NCBI GenBank assembly: GCA_041584015.1
Contig: JBFHES010000022.1
Coordinates: 1-30,931 of the forward strand
Direction of reading: 5' to 3'
Origin: JBFHES01 sp041584015
GTDB lineage: Bacteria; Bacteroidota; Bacteroidia; Bacteroidales; M50B96
DNA: 30,931 nt
Part shown: positions 17,260 through 26,200 of the stretch, piece by piece
Layout of the letters: every line of letters starts with the position of its first letter
Numbering within the stretch: position 1 is the stretch's first letter
Program-made: the position numbers and the translations under genes
Notes under the pieces: model-generated
What the model was told of the DNA's origin: nothing
What the model saw: only the letters and a program-made list of their open reading frames with translations
Databases searched by the model: none

Positions 17260-17283
17260 ATATTATAAGATAAGCTTTTTTAC

Positions 17284-17640
17284 TTATTCAGTTTCAGTTG
17301 GTAGTGTAGCTGGCTGGTCAGCAGTTTCTTCCGGTGCTACCGAAGGAAAATTCTGTACTGCATTACCACTGCTAAAATCAACATTTTCTAATCGTGAACG
17401 CTCAACTTCAACTTGTTCGCGAGGGATTAAGGCACTACCCAAAACGCTTAATACTACAAGCCCTATAGCTAACGACCATGTTGCTTTCTCAAGAAAATCT
17501 GTTGTTTTTCTAACACCAAGTACTTGGTTTGATGAGGCAAAATTCGAAGCAAGTCCTCCGCCTTTTGAGTTCTGAACCAGCACGATAAGGATCATTAATA
17601 TCGCCGCCACTAAGATCAACCCCATTACTAAATCATACAT
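17284..17640 (-). CDS. secG: preprotein translocase subunit SecG
   Basis: The small non-essential subunit of the SecYEG channel in the inner membrane. Two transmembrane helices (about 3-22 and 52-72) flank the diagnostic loop VLVQNSKGGGLASNFASS. The C-terminal 45 residues after the second helix are acidic and variable, as usual in this phylum. The start is the ATG at 17640, 10 bases after the TPR gene, and it is the last gene of its operon. Confidence 0.95.
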   Translation of the reverse strand: MYDLVMGLILVAAILMILIVLVQNSKGGGLASNFASSNQVLGVRKTTDFLEKATWSLAIGLVVLSVLGSALIPREQVEVERSRLENVDFSSGNAVQNFPSVAPEETADQPATLPTETE

Positions 17641-17650
17641 AACAGTCTGT

Positions 17651-18715
17651 TTATTTGTTTTTTAACTCTTCTAACTTCCTAATTTGGCTTGCAAAGTAAA
17701 TACTTTTTTCGGGATATTTCAAACTTAATTTCTGGTAAGCATGAATTGCTTTGTCAAAATGTTTTTGCTCAAGGTAAATATGTGCCAGGGTCTCAGTTAT
17801 AAAGTCATCATTATCAGCTACACTACTACTCGAAACATCATAAACCGGCACCTCCGCATCAATCGTTGAACTCATCTTTGGCTGAGCAGCAATAAATTTA
17901 TCAATAAGACTTAAGGATGCATCTTCCTTGCTTGAGCCATCAGTTTTCAAGGTTTCACGCTTGTCTTCTTTAGAAAACAGCTTAGCAGGTTTTTCACCAT
18001 CGACCTCCTGTATTTTAGGAATCAACTGATCTTCCGTTATGGACTTTTCTTCATCATCGATTAAAAAGCTACCAATGTAATCGTCGAATTTACTTGCCTC
18101 TTCATCTTCTTGTTCAAAATAATCCAATGCGGGTTTTCGCGCAACAGATACTTTGGTCATCAATTTTTCGCGCAAGCGATCGCTCTGCTCACGTTCCTTT
18201 TTAAGCTTCGGAAGCTTTTCAAGAATTTTCTTTTTGCGTGCAGCCTGCTTCGACTCCTTTCGCTTTATAACCGGATCCGCGTCATTACTTAAATGTGCGC
18301 TAACTTTCTCATCAAACTTCTCGTACTCAAACTTCTGCTCCTCCCGAATTGTCTGCACTGCTGTATCCTCCACAGGATCAATAATACGTAAAGATGCTTC
18401 CGCTTGGCTTGATGCTCCATCAATTTCTGCAAGCATCTGATCGGCTTTTGTATGTGATTTAGCAGCTTCAGCCTCCGGTTCAATTAGATCATGCAGAAAG
18501 CTATACAAAACAGCTCTATCAGTAATATAGGCAGATGAAATCCTTAATTGCTTATTAAAGCGCAAATGGCCAAGCATTTTAAGGTTTCGTAAATAAAGCA
18601 AATGTGCCGTCTGAAAATAGGGATACTCTTTTAGAATTTCCTCAAGCTCTATAAGCGAACGCTCGTTTAAGCTGTGCGGATTCTCGATATATTGATATAA
18701 GCGCTCCCTGTTCAT
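17651..18715 (-). CDS. TPR-containing protein of the secG operon, function unknown
   Basis: A 354-residue cytoplasmic-looking protein without signal peptide or membrane helix. The N-terminal 85 residues are helical and probably a helical-repeat unit (LEEILKEYPYFQTAHLLYLR). The middle (about 110-290) is highly charged, rich in Lys/Glu, and likely disordered. The C-terminus carries one clear tetratricopeptide motif (ETLAHIYLEQKHFDKAIHAY). It starts 2 bases after lptE stops and ends 10 bases before secG, so it is translated with both. I recall proteins of this type at the same place in many Bacteroidota genomes, but no function is established to my knowledge. Confidence 0.82.
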   Translation of the reverse strand: MNRERLYQYIENPHSLNERSLIELEEILKEYPYFQTAHLLYLRNLKMLGHLRFNKQLRISSAYITDRAVLYSFLHDLIEPEAEAAKSHTKADQMLAEIDGASSQAEASLRIIDPVEDTAVQTIREEQKFEYEKFDEKVSAHLSNDADPVIKRKESKQAARKKKILEKLPKLKKEREQSDRLREKLMTKVSVARKPALDYFEQEDEEASKFDDYIGSFLIDDEEKSITEDQLIPKIQEVDGEKPAKLFSKEDKRETLKTDGSSKEDASLSLIDKFIAAQPKMSSTIDAEVPVYDVSSSSVADNDDFITETLAHIYLEQKHFDKAIHAYQKLSLKYPEKSIYFASQIRKLEELKNK

Positions 18716-18717
18716 TG

Positions 18718-19227
18718 CTACCAGTTAACCACCGAATTATTAAAGATATCATCAATGAGTTGTTCGATAATTATAGCTGTCAACTCTTCTTCTTTATCCT
18801 TCAGGTTTTCACCACTATCATAATCCTCATAGCGCGAAAATGATTTATCAAACTCATAAGTCGGATCAATAGCATTGGAGTATCGCATGGTGATGGTTAC
18901 CGTCAGTCTGTTCTTTGCAGCTACGTCGCCTCCTTGTATGGCTACCGGACGCACACTATAACCAGTAATCTCGCCTTCAAAATCTAAATCACCCGTACCA
19001 TTAATTAATTTCAGTGATGTTTGCGACTGAAACTTATCTTTTAAAGCATCAGTTAAATTTTGGCTTAATTGAGGATTTACAATTGGCGCATTATTAGGAA
19101 TGTATTGTACCGACACAGTTTTAGCCGCAGCCGGAATTGAAGCTCCAGACAGACTGTAACTTACTGTTCCGCAATTTGACAATGCCAGAAGTGACAGTAA
19201 AGCAATTATTGAAATAATATTTCTCAT
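18718..19227 (-). CDS. lptE: LptE-like LPS-assembly lipoprotein
   Basis: Predicted outer-membrane lipoprotein that plugs and stabilises LptD during lipopolysaccharide insertion. The start is the ATG at 19227 (169 residues); an in-frame TTG one codon upstream is possible. The lipobox is LSNC (Cys19), followed by GTVSYSLSGASIPAAAKTVS, typical of the Bacteroidota LptE family. The mature part has the alternating strands of the family (LEFEGEITGY-like DFEGEITGYSVRP, RLTVTITMRY). It sits between the sigma54-type regulator (37-base gap) and the TPR protein (2-base gap). The assignment is by family resemblance. Confidence 0.85.
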   Translation of the reverse strand: MRNIISIIALLSLLALSNCGTVSYSLSGASIPAAAKTVSVQYIPNNAPIVNPQLSQNLTDALKDKFQSQTSLKLINGTGDLDFEGEITGYSVRPVAIQGGDVAAKNRLTVTITMRYSNAIDPTYEFDKSFSRYEDYDSGENLKDKEEELTAIIIEQLIDDIFNNSVVNW

Positions 19228-19264
19228 CAATCTATTTTAGTATAACCTATTGAATAACCGTGCA

Positions 19265-20503
19265 CTAGCCCTCAATATTGTATTCCTTTATCTTTCTGTA
19301 GAGTGTTCGTTCAGAAATACCTAAGTCTTGTGCAGCATATTTCCTCTTGCCCTTGTGCTTTTCCAATGCCTTCTTGATTAATTCCATTTCTTTATCCACG
19401 AGCGACAATGATTCTTCTACAAACTCTTCGGTATCTTCAATAATCTGTGGTTCTGTTTGTTTGTATCTAAAATTATCAATATTGGTTTCTCTATTTATTG
19501 CCTCTGCATGCACCTCTTCTTTATTAAGGTTTTTAATCACCTGCGCATGATCTTCACGCATTTGAAAACTATCAACACCTTCATCCATCATGCCATGCAC
19601 CAATTTCTTAAGATCGGTCATGTCTCTCTTCATATCGAAAAGTACTTGATATAATATTTCTCTTTCCGAAGAAAATGTCTTTTCATCCACCGGTTTATAG
19701 ATTGCTGGCAGTTCATTCATTTCAGAAACAGGCAGGTAGCGTCGCAATGTTTCTGCCGTAATCATCCGATCTTGTTCTATTATTGAGATTTGCTCAGTAA
19801 TATTTTTAAGTTGTCGGATATTGCCAGGCCATTTATAACTTATGAGCACCTGTATAGCATTCTCATCTAACCGAACCGAAGGCATTGTATATTTTTCAGC
19901 AAAGTCTGAGGTAAACTTTCTAAAAAGCAGATGAATATCATCCTTACGTTCTCTCAGGGCCGGAATAATGATAGGCACTGTATTAAGTCGGTAATATAAG
20001 TCCTCACGAAACTTGCCTTGTTTAATAGCTTCCTGCAAATTCACATTTGTTGCAGTCACAACTCTCACGTCGGACTTTTGAACCTTAGAAGACCCTACCC
20101 GAATAAACTCTCCTGTTTCCAGCACGCGCAGCAAGCGCACTTGAGTGGATAATGGTAACTCACCTACTTCATCTAAGAATATGGTGCCCTTATTAGCCAC
20201 TTCAAAATATCCTTTACGAGAATCTGTGGCACCAGTAAATGCCCCTTTCTCATGGCCAAAAAGTTCAGAATCAATAGTACCTTCTGGAATAGCTCCACAA
20301 TTAACTGCAATATATGCTTCATGCTTGCGTGCGCTATATTGGTGTATGATTTTTGGAAAAACCTCTTTACCAACTCCGCTCTCTCCTGTAATTAACACTG
20401 ACAAATCGGTTGGAGCAACCTGAACAGCTATATCCATTGCTCTTAGCAGCTGGGAAGAGTTTCCTATAATTCCGAATCGTTGTTTTATACGCTGAATTTC
20501 CAT
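19265..20503 (-). CDS. sigma54-interacting transcriptional regulator without receiver domain
   Basis: A bacterial enhancer-binding protein. The AAA+ domain begins almost at residue 10 with Walker A GESGVGKE (40-47) and the sigma54-contact loop GAFTGA (87-92). It continues with GTIFLDEVGELPL (Walker B) and the arginine-finger region (FREDLYYRLNTVPI). A charged linker (about 250-365) leads to a Fis-type helix-turn-helix at the C-terminus (YAAQDLGISERTLYRKIKEY). There is no receiver, GAF or PAS sensor domain, so how it is controlled is unclear: activity may depend on expression or on the linker. It is the first gene of the operon with lptE, the TPR gene and secG, a gene order I recall as conserved in this phylum, and may link envelope state to transcription. 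Confidence 0.95.
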   Translation of the reverse strand: MEIQRIKQRFGIIGNSSQLLRAMDIAVQVAPTDLSVLITGESGVGKEVFPKIIHQYSARKHEAYIAVNCGAIPEGTIDSELFGHEKGAFTGATDSRKGYFEVANKGTIFLDEVGELPLSTQVRLLRVLETGEFIRVGSSKVQKSDVRVVTATNVNLQEAIKQGKFREDLYYRLNTVPIIIPALRERKDDIHLLFRKFTSDFAEKYTMPSVRLDENAIQVLISYKWPGNIRQLKNITEQISIIEQDRMITAETLRRYLPVSEMNELPAIYKPVDEKTFSSEREILYQVLFDMKRDMTDLKKLVHGMMDEGVDSFQMREDHAQVIKNLNKEEVHAEAINRETNIDNFRYKQTEPQIIEDTEEFVEESLSLVDKEMELIKKALEKHKGKRKYAAQDLGISERTLYRKIKEYNIEG

Positions 20504-20533
20504 TTGTTATCTATCGTTTCCTCAATTACCTGA

Positions 20534-20562
20534 CAAAATTACAGATTTTAGCTGAATATCAA
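20534..20562 (-). promoter_or_regulatory. promoter of the regulator-lptE-TPR-secG operon
   Basis: Minus strand: TTG (20560-20562), 18 nt, then TAATTTTG (20534-20541), a perfect TAnnTTTG. The -7 box continues into GTCAGG, giving TTTTGTCAGG, almost the same as the boxes upstream of groES. The leader is about 25 nt. Confidence 0.6.
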
Positions 20563-20598
20563 CACAGCTTAATGAATACTTCTAATATATAGCTGAAA

Positions 20599-20632
20599 TT
20601 GCAGGAATTACAATCCATATTGATTAACTTTG
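20599..20632 (+). promoter_or_regulatory. promoter of the sigma factor / giant adhesin operon
   Basis: Plus strand: TTG (20599-20601), 23 nt, then TAACTTTG (20625-20632), a perfect TAnnTTTG. The predicted transcript would start near 20639 and carry an AT-rich leader of about 138 nt before the TTG start codon. It diverges from the regulator promoter less than 60 bases away. Confidence 0.45.
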
Positions 20633-20776
20633 GAACTACATTTCATGGGAGTGAAATTAAATAACAACAGCATATTTTTTTAAGCTATTAACAACAAAAT
20701 GATAATTTTTTCAAAAAAACTATTTTTTTCAGGCAACCATTTAAAAGACATTTTGACTACTAATTAAACCCTGCTT

Positions 20777-21412
20777 TTGAACTACGAACTGGACAATATC
20801 ATTAATGCCTGTAAAAAGGGCGACAGGGAAGCTCAGCAGAAAGTATACGAGTTATACGCCGCTAAGATGCGAGCTGTTTGCCGGAGATACTGCAAAAACA
20901 CTGATGATGCAGAAGATCTCCTACAGGAAGGGTTCATGTTCGTTTTTAAGAAGATCGGGCAGTTTAAGTGGAAAGGTTCTTTTGAAGGTTGGATGCGCAC
21001 TGTATTTATAGGTAAAAGTGTGAACTATGTAAAATCAAAGGATTTTAAAGTGTTTAACCAGAGCGTAGAAGTTGACTCAGACACATTTTATCATGCTGAT
21101 GAAGATGATAAAGAGCGAGAGCTGTTCTACAAATCTGAGAACATTGAGATTGAAGATGAATTGAGCATAGACGAGCTCATTGCTGTTTTGCAAGAGTTGC
21201 CCAATGGCTATAGAGTTGTTTTCAATTTATATGCTATTGAAGAATACACGCACAAAGAGATTTCAAAGCTGTTGGATATTACAATTGGCACCAGTAAATC
21301 GCAGTTAAGTAAAGCTCGCAAACTTTTACAAATGCATCTTGCCAATTATTTGGCAAAAAAAAAGGAAAGCCAAAGAACGAACGAGAGTAGAGTATTAAAA
21401 GTTGTTATTTAA
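20777..21412 (+). CDS. ECF-type RNA polymerase sigma factor with TTG start
   Basis: Sigma region 2 covers residues about 7-95 (INACKKGDREAQQKVYELYA, then DAEDLLQEGFMFVFKKIGQF). Region 4 covers about 135-200 (LPNGYRVVFNLYAIEEYTHK, then ISKLLDITIGTSKSQLSKAR). The linker between them is unusually long and acidic (residues 95-135). The start must be TTG at 20777 or CTG at 20771: a stop codon lies at 20765, and the first in-frame ATG (residue 31) would cut into region 2. A run of nine A (21355-21363) lies near the 3' end. It is followed after 9 bases by a protein with an anti-sigma-like N-terminus and membrane helix, its probable partner. It likely directs its own operon and perhaps other envelope genes. 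Confidence 0.92.
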   Translation: MNYELDNIINACKKGDREAQQKVYELYAAKMRAVCRRYCKNTDDAEDLLQEGFMFVFKKIGQFKWKGSFEGWMRTVFIGKSVNYVKSKDFKVFNQSVEVDSDTFYHADEDDKERELFYKSENIEIEDELSIDELIAVLQELPNGYRVVFNLYAIEEYTHKEISKLLDITIGTSKSQLSKARKLLQMHLANYLAKKKESQRTNESRVLKVVI

Positions 21413-21421
21413 AGTTGTTAC

Positions 21422-23191
21422 ATGCAAGGTAATTCAAACATAGACCAATTATTTAACTCGAAGCTAAAAGCTGCTTCGGTTGAATCTGCCACATCCGGCG
21501 GTTGGGCTGCGCTTGCATCGCAAATGGACAAGGCAAGCACACTCTCCTTGTTATGGTCACGAATGTGGGTAAGAATTACCTCAGTTGCAATCCTATTATC
21601 CATTATGGCTACCTCGCTCCTCTTCATTTTAAAAATAGACCATACCGAGCAAATGGCCTTTACGGACGAACTATTTATCTGTGAGTCTCCATTAGAACAA
21701 TTTAACCTTAAATATTACAACGGGCATATCCCGGGCAACAATTTAATCGCTATTGAAAACAACAACAACGCGCAAATTGAGCCCACTTATTCTAACCTGA
21801 CGACTACAAGTGAAAAGGAATCATCGAAATTTACAGAAACAGAAGCCAATCATATCAGAGCACACAGACTAGCCATCAATGAGACAGCTGATCGATCGGG
21901 TATAAATGTTTCTGTAAACCAGATGCGTGAGTCTGAATCAAAACGAACAGTGGTACCTGCTGCAATTAGCAATAATAATCTTCAGCCATCAATTCAAAAT
22001 AACTTGTCTGTTACCAATGAAATGGACAATCAAGGTTCGGAAGCTGCTAATAACACCGTGAAATTTGCCGAAAGCAAATCAGCAATTGCTGGCATAGAAA
22101 CGAACACCATAGCATCAAACAATATAAATGTAAGCACTATAAATAAAGAAATTAAAGATAAAGCAATTGAAGAATCGGCACTTCGGAATGTATTATTAAA
22201 CGATTTAAAATTGCCCGGACAGGAAAGGGACGCAAGCACTGGGGCTATTCTATTAGAAGGACAGTCTACACTTAGTACCAATTTATTTACCGAAAGTATC
22301 CATATAAATGATTTAGCGTTTTTAGATGGAATATCCTTTTCAGTAATTGCTCCCCCCCCTGCCCAATTTATCTCATTCCCTGAAAGGAATAAGATAAAAA
22401 CCAGAACAAACAACTTTGCTGTGAAGGCTCATATCGGACAGTTTCTCAATAACACCAACATCTCTTCAAGTCAGACAGAATCAGGGCAGGTTGTGAATTT
22501 CATTAAACAAGGATTAACTGAGGTTAGTACCCAAAGCTATGGCATAGGATTAAGCACAAACTTAAGACACTGGTATTTTGAAACTGGTTTAGAAATAGCT
22601 GTGATAGAACAACAAGAACAATATTATTTCCCTGACTTTGAATTTACCGACAACAGTTTCTGGGATAGATTTACTTATACAGACACGCAGATTGACACCC
22701 TATTCTATACATGGCAGCATGTTAATAACGACACCATTTGGACACCTGTATTAGAAACCACAACTGTTACGGTATTGGACTCAACATTTGTTGAAGTGTT
22801 TGATACAACAGACTTATCGGTGAATGCGGCATTTGCCAATACATACAAGTACATTGAAGTTCCAATGATAACAGGGTATATGTGGTCGAAAGGTAAAATG
22901 GATATTGTACTAAAGGCTGGTGCTGTTGCTGGTTTTCTTACAGGAGCAAGCGGAAGTAGTGTTTCCGGAACCAATTCTGAATCAATTTACGCTTTAGATA
23001 AAACTCAGTTCCCATCTATTCGTTTCGATATCTATTCTGGACTTGAAGCGAGGTACCATATTGGTTCCAGATATTTCATCTTTGGTGATGTATATTACCG
23101 AAAACCATTAAGTAGTTTTTATTCATGGCAGGGGATTAACCGTGAAAATAGCAGGTATGGTATCAAGATGGGACTTGGTCTCTATTTCTAA
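21422..23191 (+). CDS. single-helix membrane protein with anti-sigma-like N-terminus and C-terminal barrel-like domain
   Basis: 589 residues. The N-terminal 45 residues (DQLFNSKLKAASVE, then GGWAALASQMDK) resemble the short cytoplasmic segment that precedes a membrane helix in Bacteroidota proteins encoded next to ECF sigma factors. Residues 51-70 are a single hydrophobic helix. Residues about 72-325 are rich in Asn, Ser, Thr and Glu and look disordered. The last 260 residues alternate amphipathic strands with aromatic girdles and end GLGLYF, a terminal Phe as in outer-membrane barrels. Its gene lies 9 bases after the sigma gene and 19 before the giant adhesin gene. I infer anti-sigma or signal-transfer function from position; no defined Pfam family is recognised. 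A C8 tract encodes Pro311-313. Confidence 0.85.
   Translation: MQGNSNIDQLFNSKLKAASVESATSGGWAALASQMDKASTLSLLWSRMWVRITSVAILLSIMATSLLFILKIDHTEQMAFTDELFICESPLEQFNLKYYNGHIPGNNLIAIENNNNAQIEPTYSNLTTTSEKESSKFTETEANHIRAHRLAINETADRSGINVSVNQMRESESKRTVVPAAISNNNLQPSIQNNLSVTNEMDNQGSEAANNTVKFAESKSAIAGIETNTIASNNINVSTINKEIKDKAIEESALRNVLLNDLKLPGQERDASTGAILLEGQSTLSTNLFTESIHINDLAFLDGISFSVIAPPPAQFISFPERNKIKTRTNNFAVKAHIGQFLNNTNISSSQTESGQVVNFIKQGLTEVSTQSYGIGLSTNLRHWYFETGLEIAVIEQQEQYYFPDFEFTDNSFWDRFTYTDTQIDTLFYTWQHVNNDTIWTPVLETTTVTVLDSTFVEVFDTTDLSVNAAFANTYKYIEVPMITGYMWSKGKMDIVLKAGAVAGFLTGASGSSVSGTNSESIYALDKTQFPSIRFDIYSGLEARYHIGSRYFIFGDVYYRKPLSSFYSWQGINRENSRYGIKMGLGLYF
22352..22359 (+). repeat. C8 homopolymer inside the membrane/barrel gene
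   Basis: Eight consecutive C in an otherwise AT-rich gene, at codons 311-313 (three Pro in a row). Slippage by one base would end translation before the barrel-like domain while leaving the N-terminal segment and membrane helix intact. Confidence 0.9.
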
Positions 23192-23210
23192 ATCACTAAT
23201 CAAACTATTC

Positions 23211-26200
23211 ATGGCATTACCTAATCAGTATATAAAGAAGATTCTAATTCTTCTTGTATGCCTGAATATGATTCATTGGCTTAATGCACAATCAAGTTAC
23301 ACGACAATGAGTCGTGCCTACAATGTAAGTCAACCCGGGGCTTCCGATGGTTCTATTCTATTAAACACGCAGACATCTCCATTTCCTGAATACAATTGGA
23401 GTACAGGCGATACGACGCCATCGCTATACAACCTGCCCATAGGTAACTACTTTGTAACAATTACCGATACATCTTTAACCACGACCGTTGACACCTTCAC
23501 GATTGGAACAACCTATAGCAATTACCACTTCCCCTGGCAAGTAAATAGCACGACAAGCACTCATAGCATTCAAATACCTGGAAACCCTAACATTTTAATA
23601 AATGGCTTATCACCACAAGCAGGAGATTTAATTGGCGTATTTTACGATTCATTAAACGACTGGGCATGCGCTGGATACATCGTCTGGAATGGTTTACCAC
23701 AAACTTTAACGGCTTATGGAGATACCTCGGGAAACGCAGGACTTGAAAATGGAGAAGCATTTCGCTTTCTGATAAGAAGCCAACTATATGACATGGATTT
23801 CATACCTGATGTGATCTTCGACAATTCAGGTTTGTACAACGACTCTGGTCTGTTCAATCCGATGGGATCAAGTGGAATTACCGGTATGATCTGCTCAGAC
23901 ACCATACTTCATTCAATGAAGCTACATAAAGGGTTTAATGAATTCAGCCTTCCATTTGCATTTATCGACTCCACAGTAGAAACTGTTTTTTATAATCAAA
24001 ACGCCTACTATCCACTAGGATCACTATGGACACTTAATAATGAACTTCAGAACTTATGGTGGCCATTCTATAGTATGAACTCGATTCCTTCAATTGTTAC
24101 CAATGCTGTTTACACAGCCGAGATGCTAGAGACAGATGTATTCCAGAATATTGCAGTTGCTCAGGATTCGATCACTGTTTTTATCAGCGAAAACAGTTGC
24201 TACAATAGTAATGATGGGCTTATTACAGTAACCGCCAGTTACGGAATTCCACCGTACGGTTATCTCTGGTCAAACGGACAAGCCGGACCAACAATTACTG
24301 ATATTCAGTACAGCGAGGCCTACTCTGTTACCATCTCAGATTCTCAAGGAACCCTGCTCATCCGTGAATTTTTTACCGACTCTTTAAATACCATACCTGA
24401 TCTTGATTTCACCTTGACACCACCTACCGGACTAAATGCGGATGGAATTATTGATGTTAGCATCAGCGGTTTTGAACCAGGTTTATTCAGCTATAATTGG
24501 TCCACTGGGTCTACAGATTCCATTCTACAGAATATTCCATGGGGAACCTACGGTTTAATTGTCTACAACGGCAGAGGCTGCTCATTTGACACGACGGTCT
24601 ATTTAAACCTTTCAAGTGTAAGCATCAATGTAAACACCTCGGATGCGCAGGACGGCCTGAACAATGGCGCAGCAAATGCCGTAATTTCTTATGGAAACCC
24701 ACCTTATGATTACTTTTGGTCTACCGGAGTTTCCGGCACATCATTTATAAACAATCTAGCTCCGGGGAATTACAGCTTAACAGTAAGTGATAACTTTGGC
24801 TATTCTGACTCAACCACATTTACCATTTATGAATGGCAAGTCCTCAGCTGGGCAACCACTCTCACAAATACAAACCACACCGTAATTGTGCCATTAAATG
24901 CATGTTTTAACATTGTTGGCAGCTATATAAATAATGGCGATAAGATTGGAGCATTTTACAACAACGGAAGCGGCCTTACATGCGCGGGATACGCCACATG
25001 GAATGGTAGCGCAACTGCCGTTAATGTATGGGGCGATGATCCGGGAACAACAACTATTGATGGATATACGCAGGGAGAAGAATTTAACTGGTATGTTTTA
25101 AAGGCATCAACCGGGCACGCTTATAATCTAAACGCTCTCTACGACACAACATTTAGCAGTACCGCCTATTACACGAGTAACGGATTAAGCTCAATTCATA
25201 GTCTGGGTTTCTATAATAGCACGGTTCCAATGTATTGGGTCAATACAAATCCGGCGAGTTGTCATGGCAGTGCCGATGGAACAGCAACCATTGATCTATT
25301 GCATGGAACAGCTCCGTATGCTTACCTCTTTTCCGATGGTGTTACAAGCGAAGTTAATTCAGGTTTGACTTCAGGTATTTATTCTATTAATGTCACAGAT
25401 GCTCTTAACAACTCGAACAGCCTATTCTTTTTCATTGACCAGCCTGATTCTCTTTTTGTTGATACAGCTATTGTTACAGGAGTTACACCTGGCTATTGGG
25501 CAAACGGATCGGTTCAGCTGCATATTTCGGGAGGCATTCAACCCTATTCTGTATTGGGAATAGGTATTGCAGGAACTTACTACAGCAATACAGTAACACT
25601 TAATAATTTACCATCAAACAATTATAATATTAGCATACTAGACGGTCATGGATGTTCTATTGAACATCAGTTACAAGTTGACACCAGCATGACTGGACAA
25701 ATTTACCATACCGAAGTCATATCAGAAATCACTTGCAATAATCTGTGTGATGCAGAAGTAGAGATTGAAGTTTATGGTGGCGTAGCTCCTTATCATTATA
25801 GTTGGTCGAATTTAGGCAACACAGCCGACCTTGACAGCCTTTGTGCTGGTGTTTATGATCTTACAATTACAGATTCAGCCGACTCACTCGTCTGGGATTA
25901 TTCTCCTACAGGAACCAGCCATATAATCACCTTACAAAATCAACCCGACATACTTGGTCAATCATTGAACAATGGTGACTTGATAGGCATCTTTTTTAAT
26001 GATTATGGCAATCTTAAATGTGGCGGATACAGCATCTTTAATGGAGCATTACCAACACTTACTGCCTGGGGGAACGACAGCATAACAACATACAAAGATG
26101 GGTTTAATACAGGTGAGGCTTTTACATTCATTGTCAGGCAAAATGCTTCCGGTAATCTGTTTAGCATGACAGCCAATTACAACGTCAATGCCAACCTTGG

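Noticed and set aside
21355..21363. A9 run at the end of the sigma factor gene as a slippage site
   Set aside because: It lies past region 4; a shift would change only the last 15 or so residues, so little effect is expected.
23142..23210. Upstream start for the giant protein, overlapping the barrel gene by 50 bases
   Set aside because: It would put 23 polar residues before a good signal peptide; the ATG at 23211 begins the signal peptide directly.
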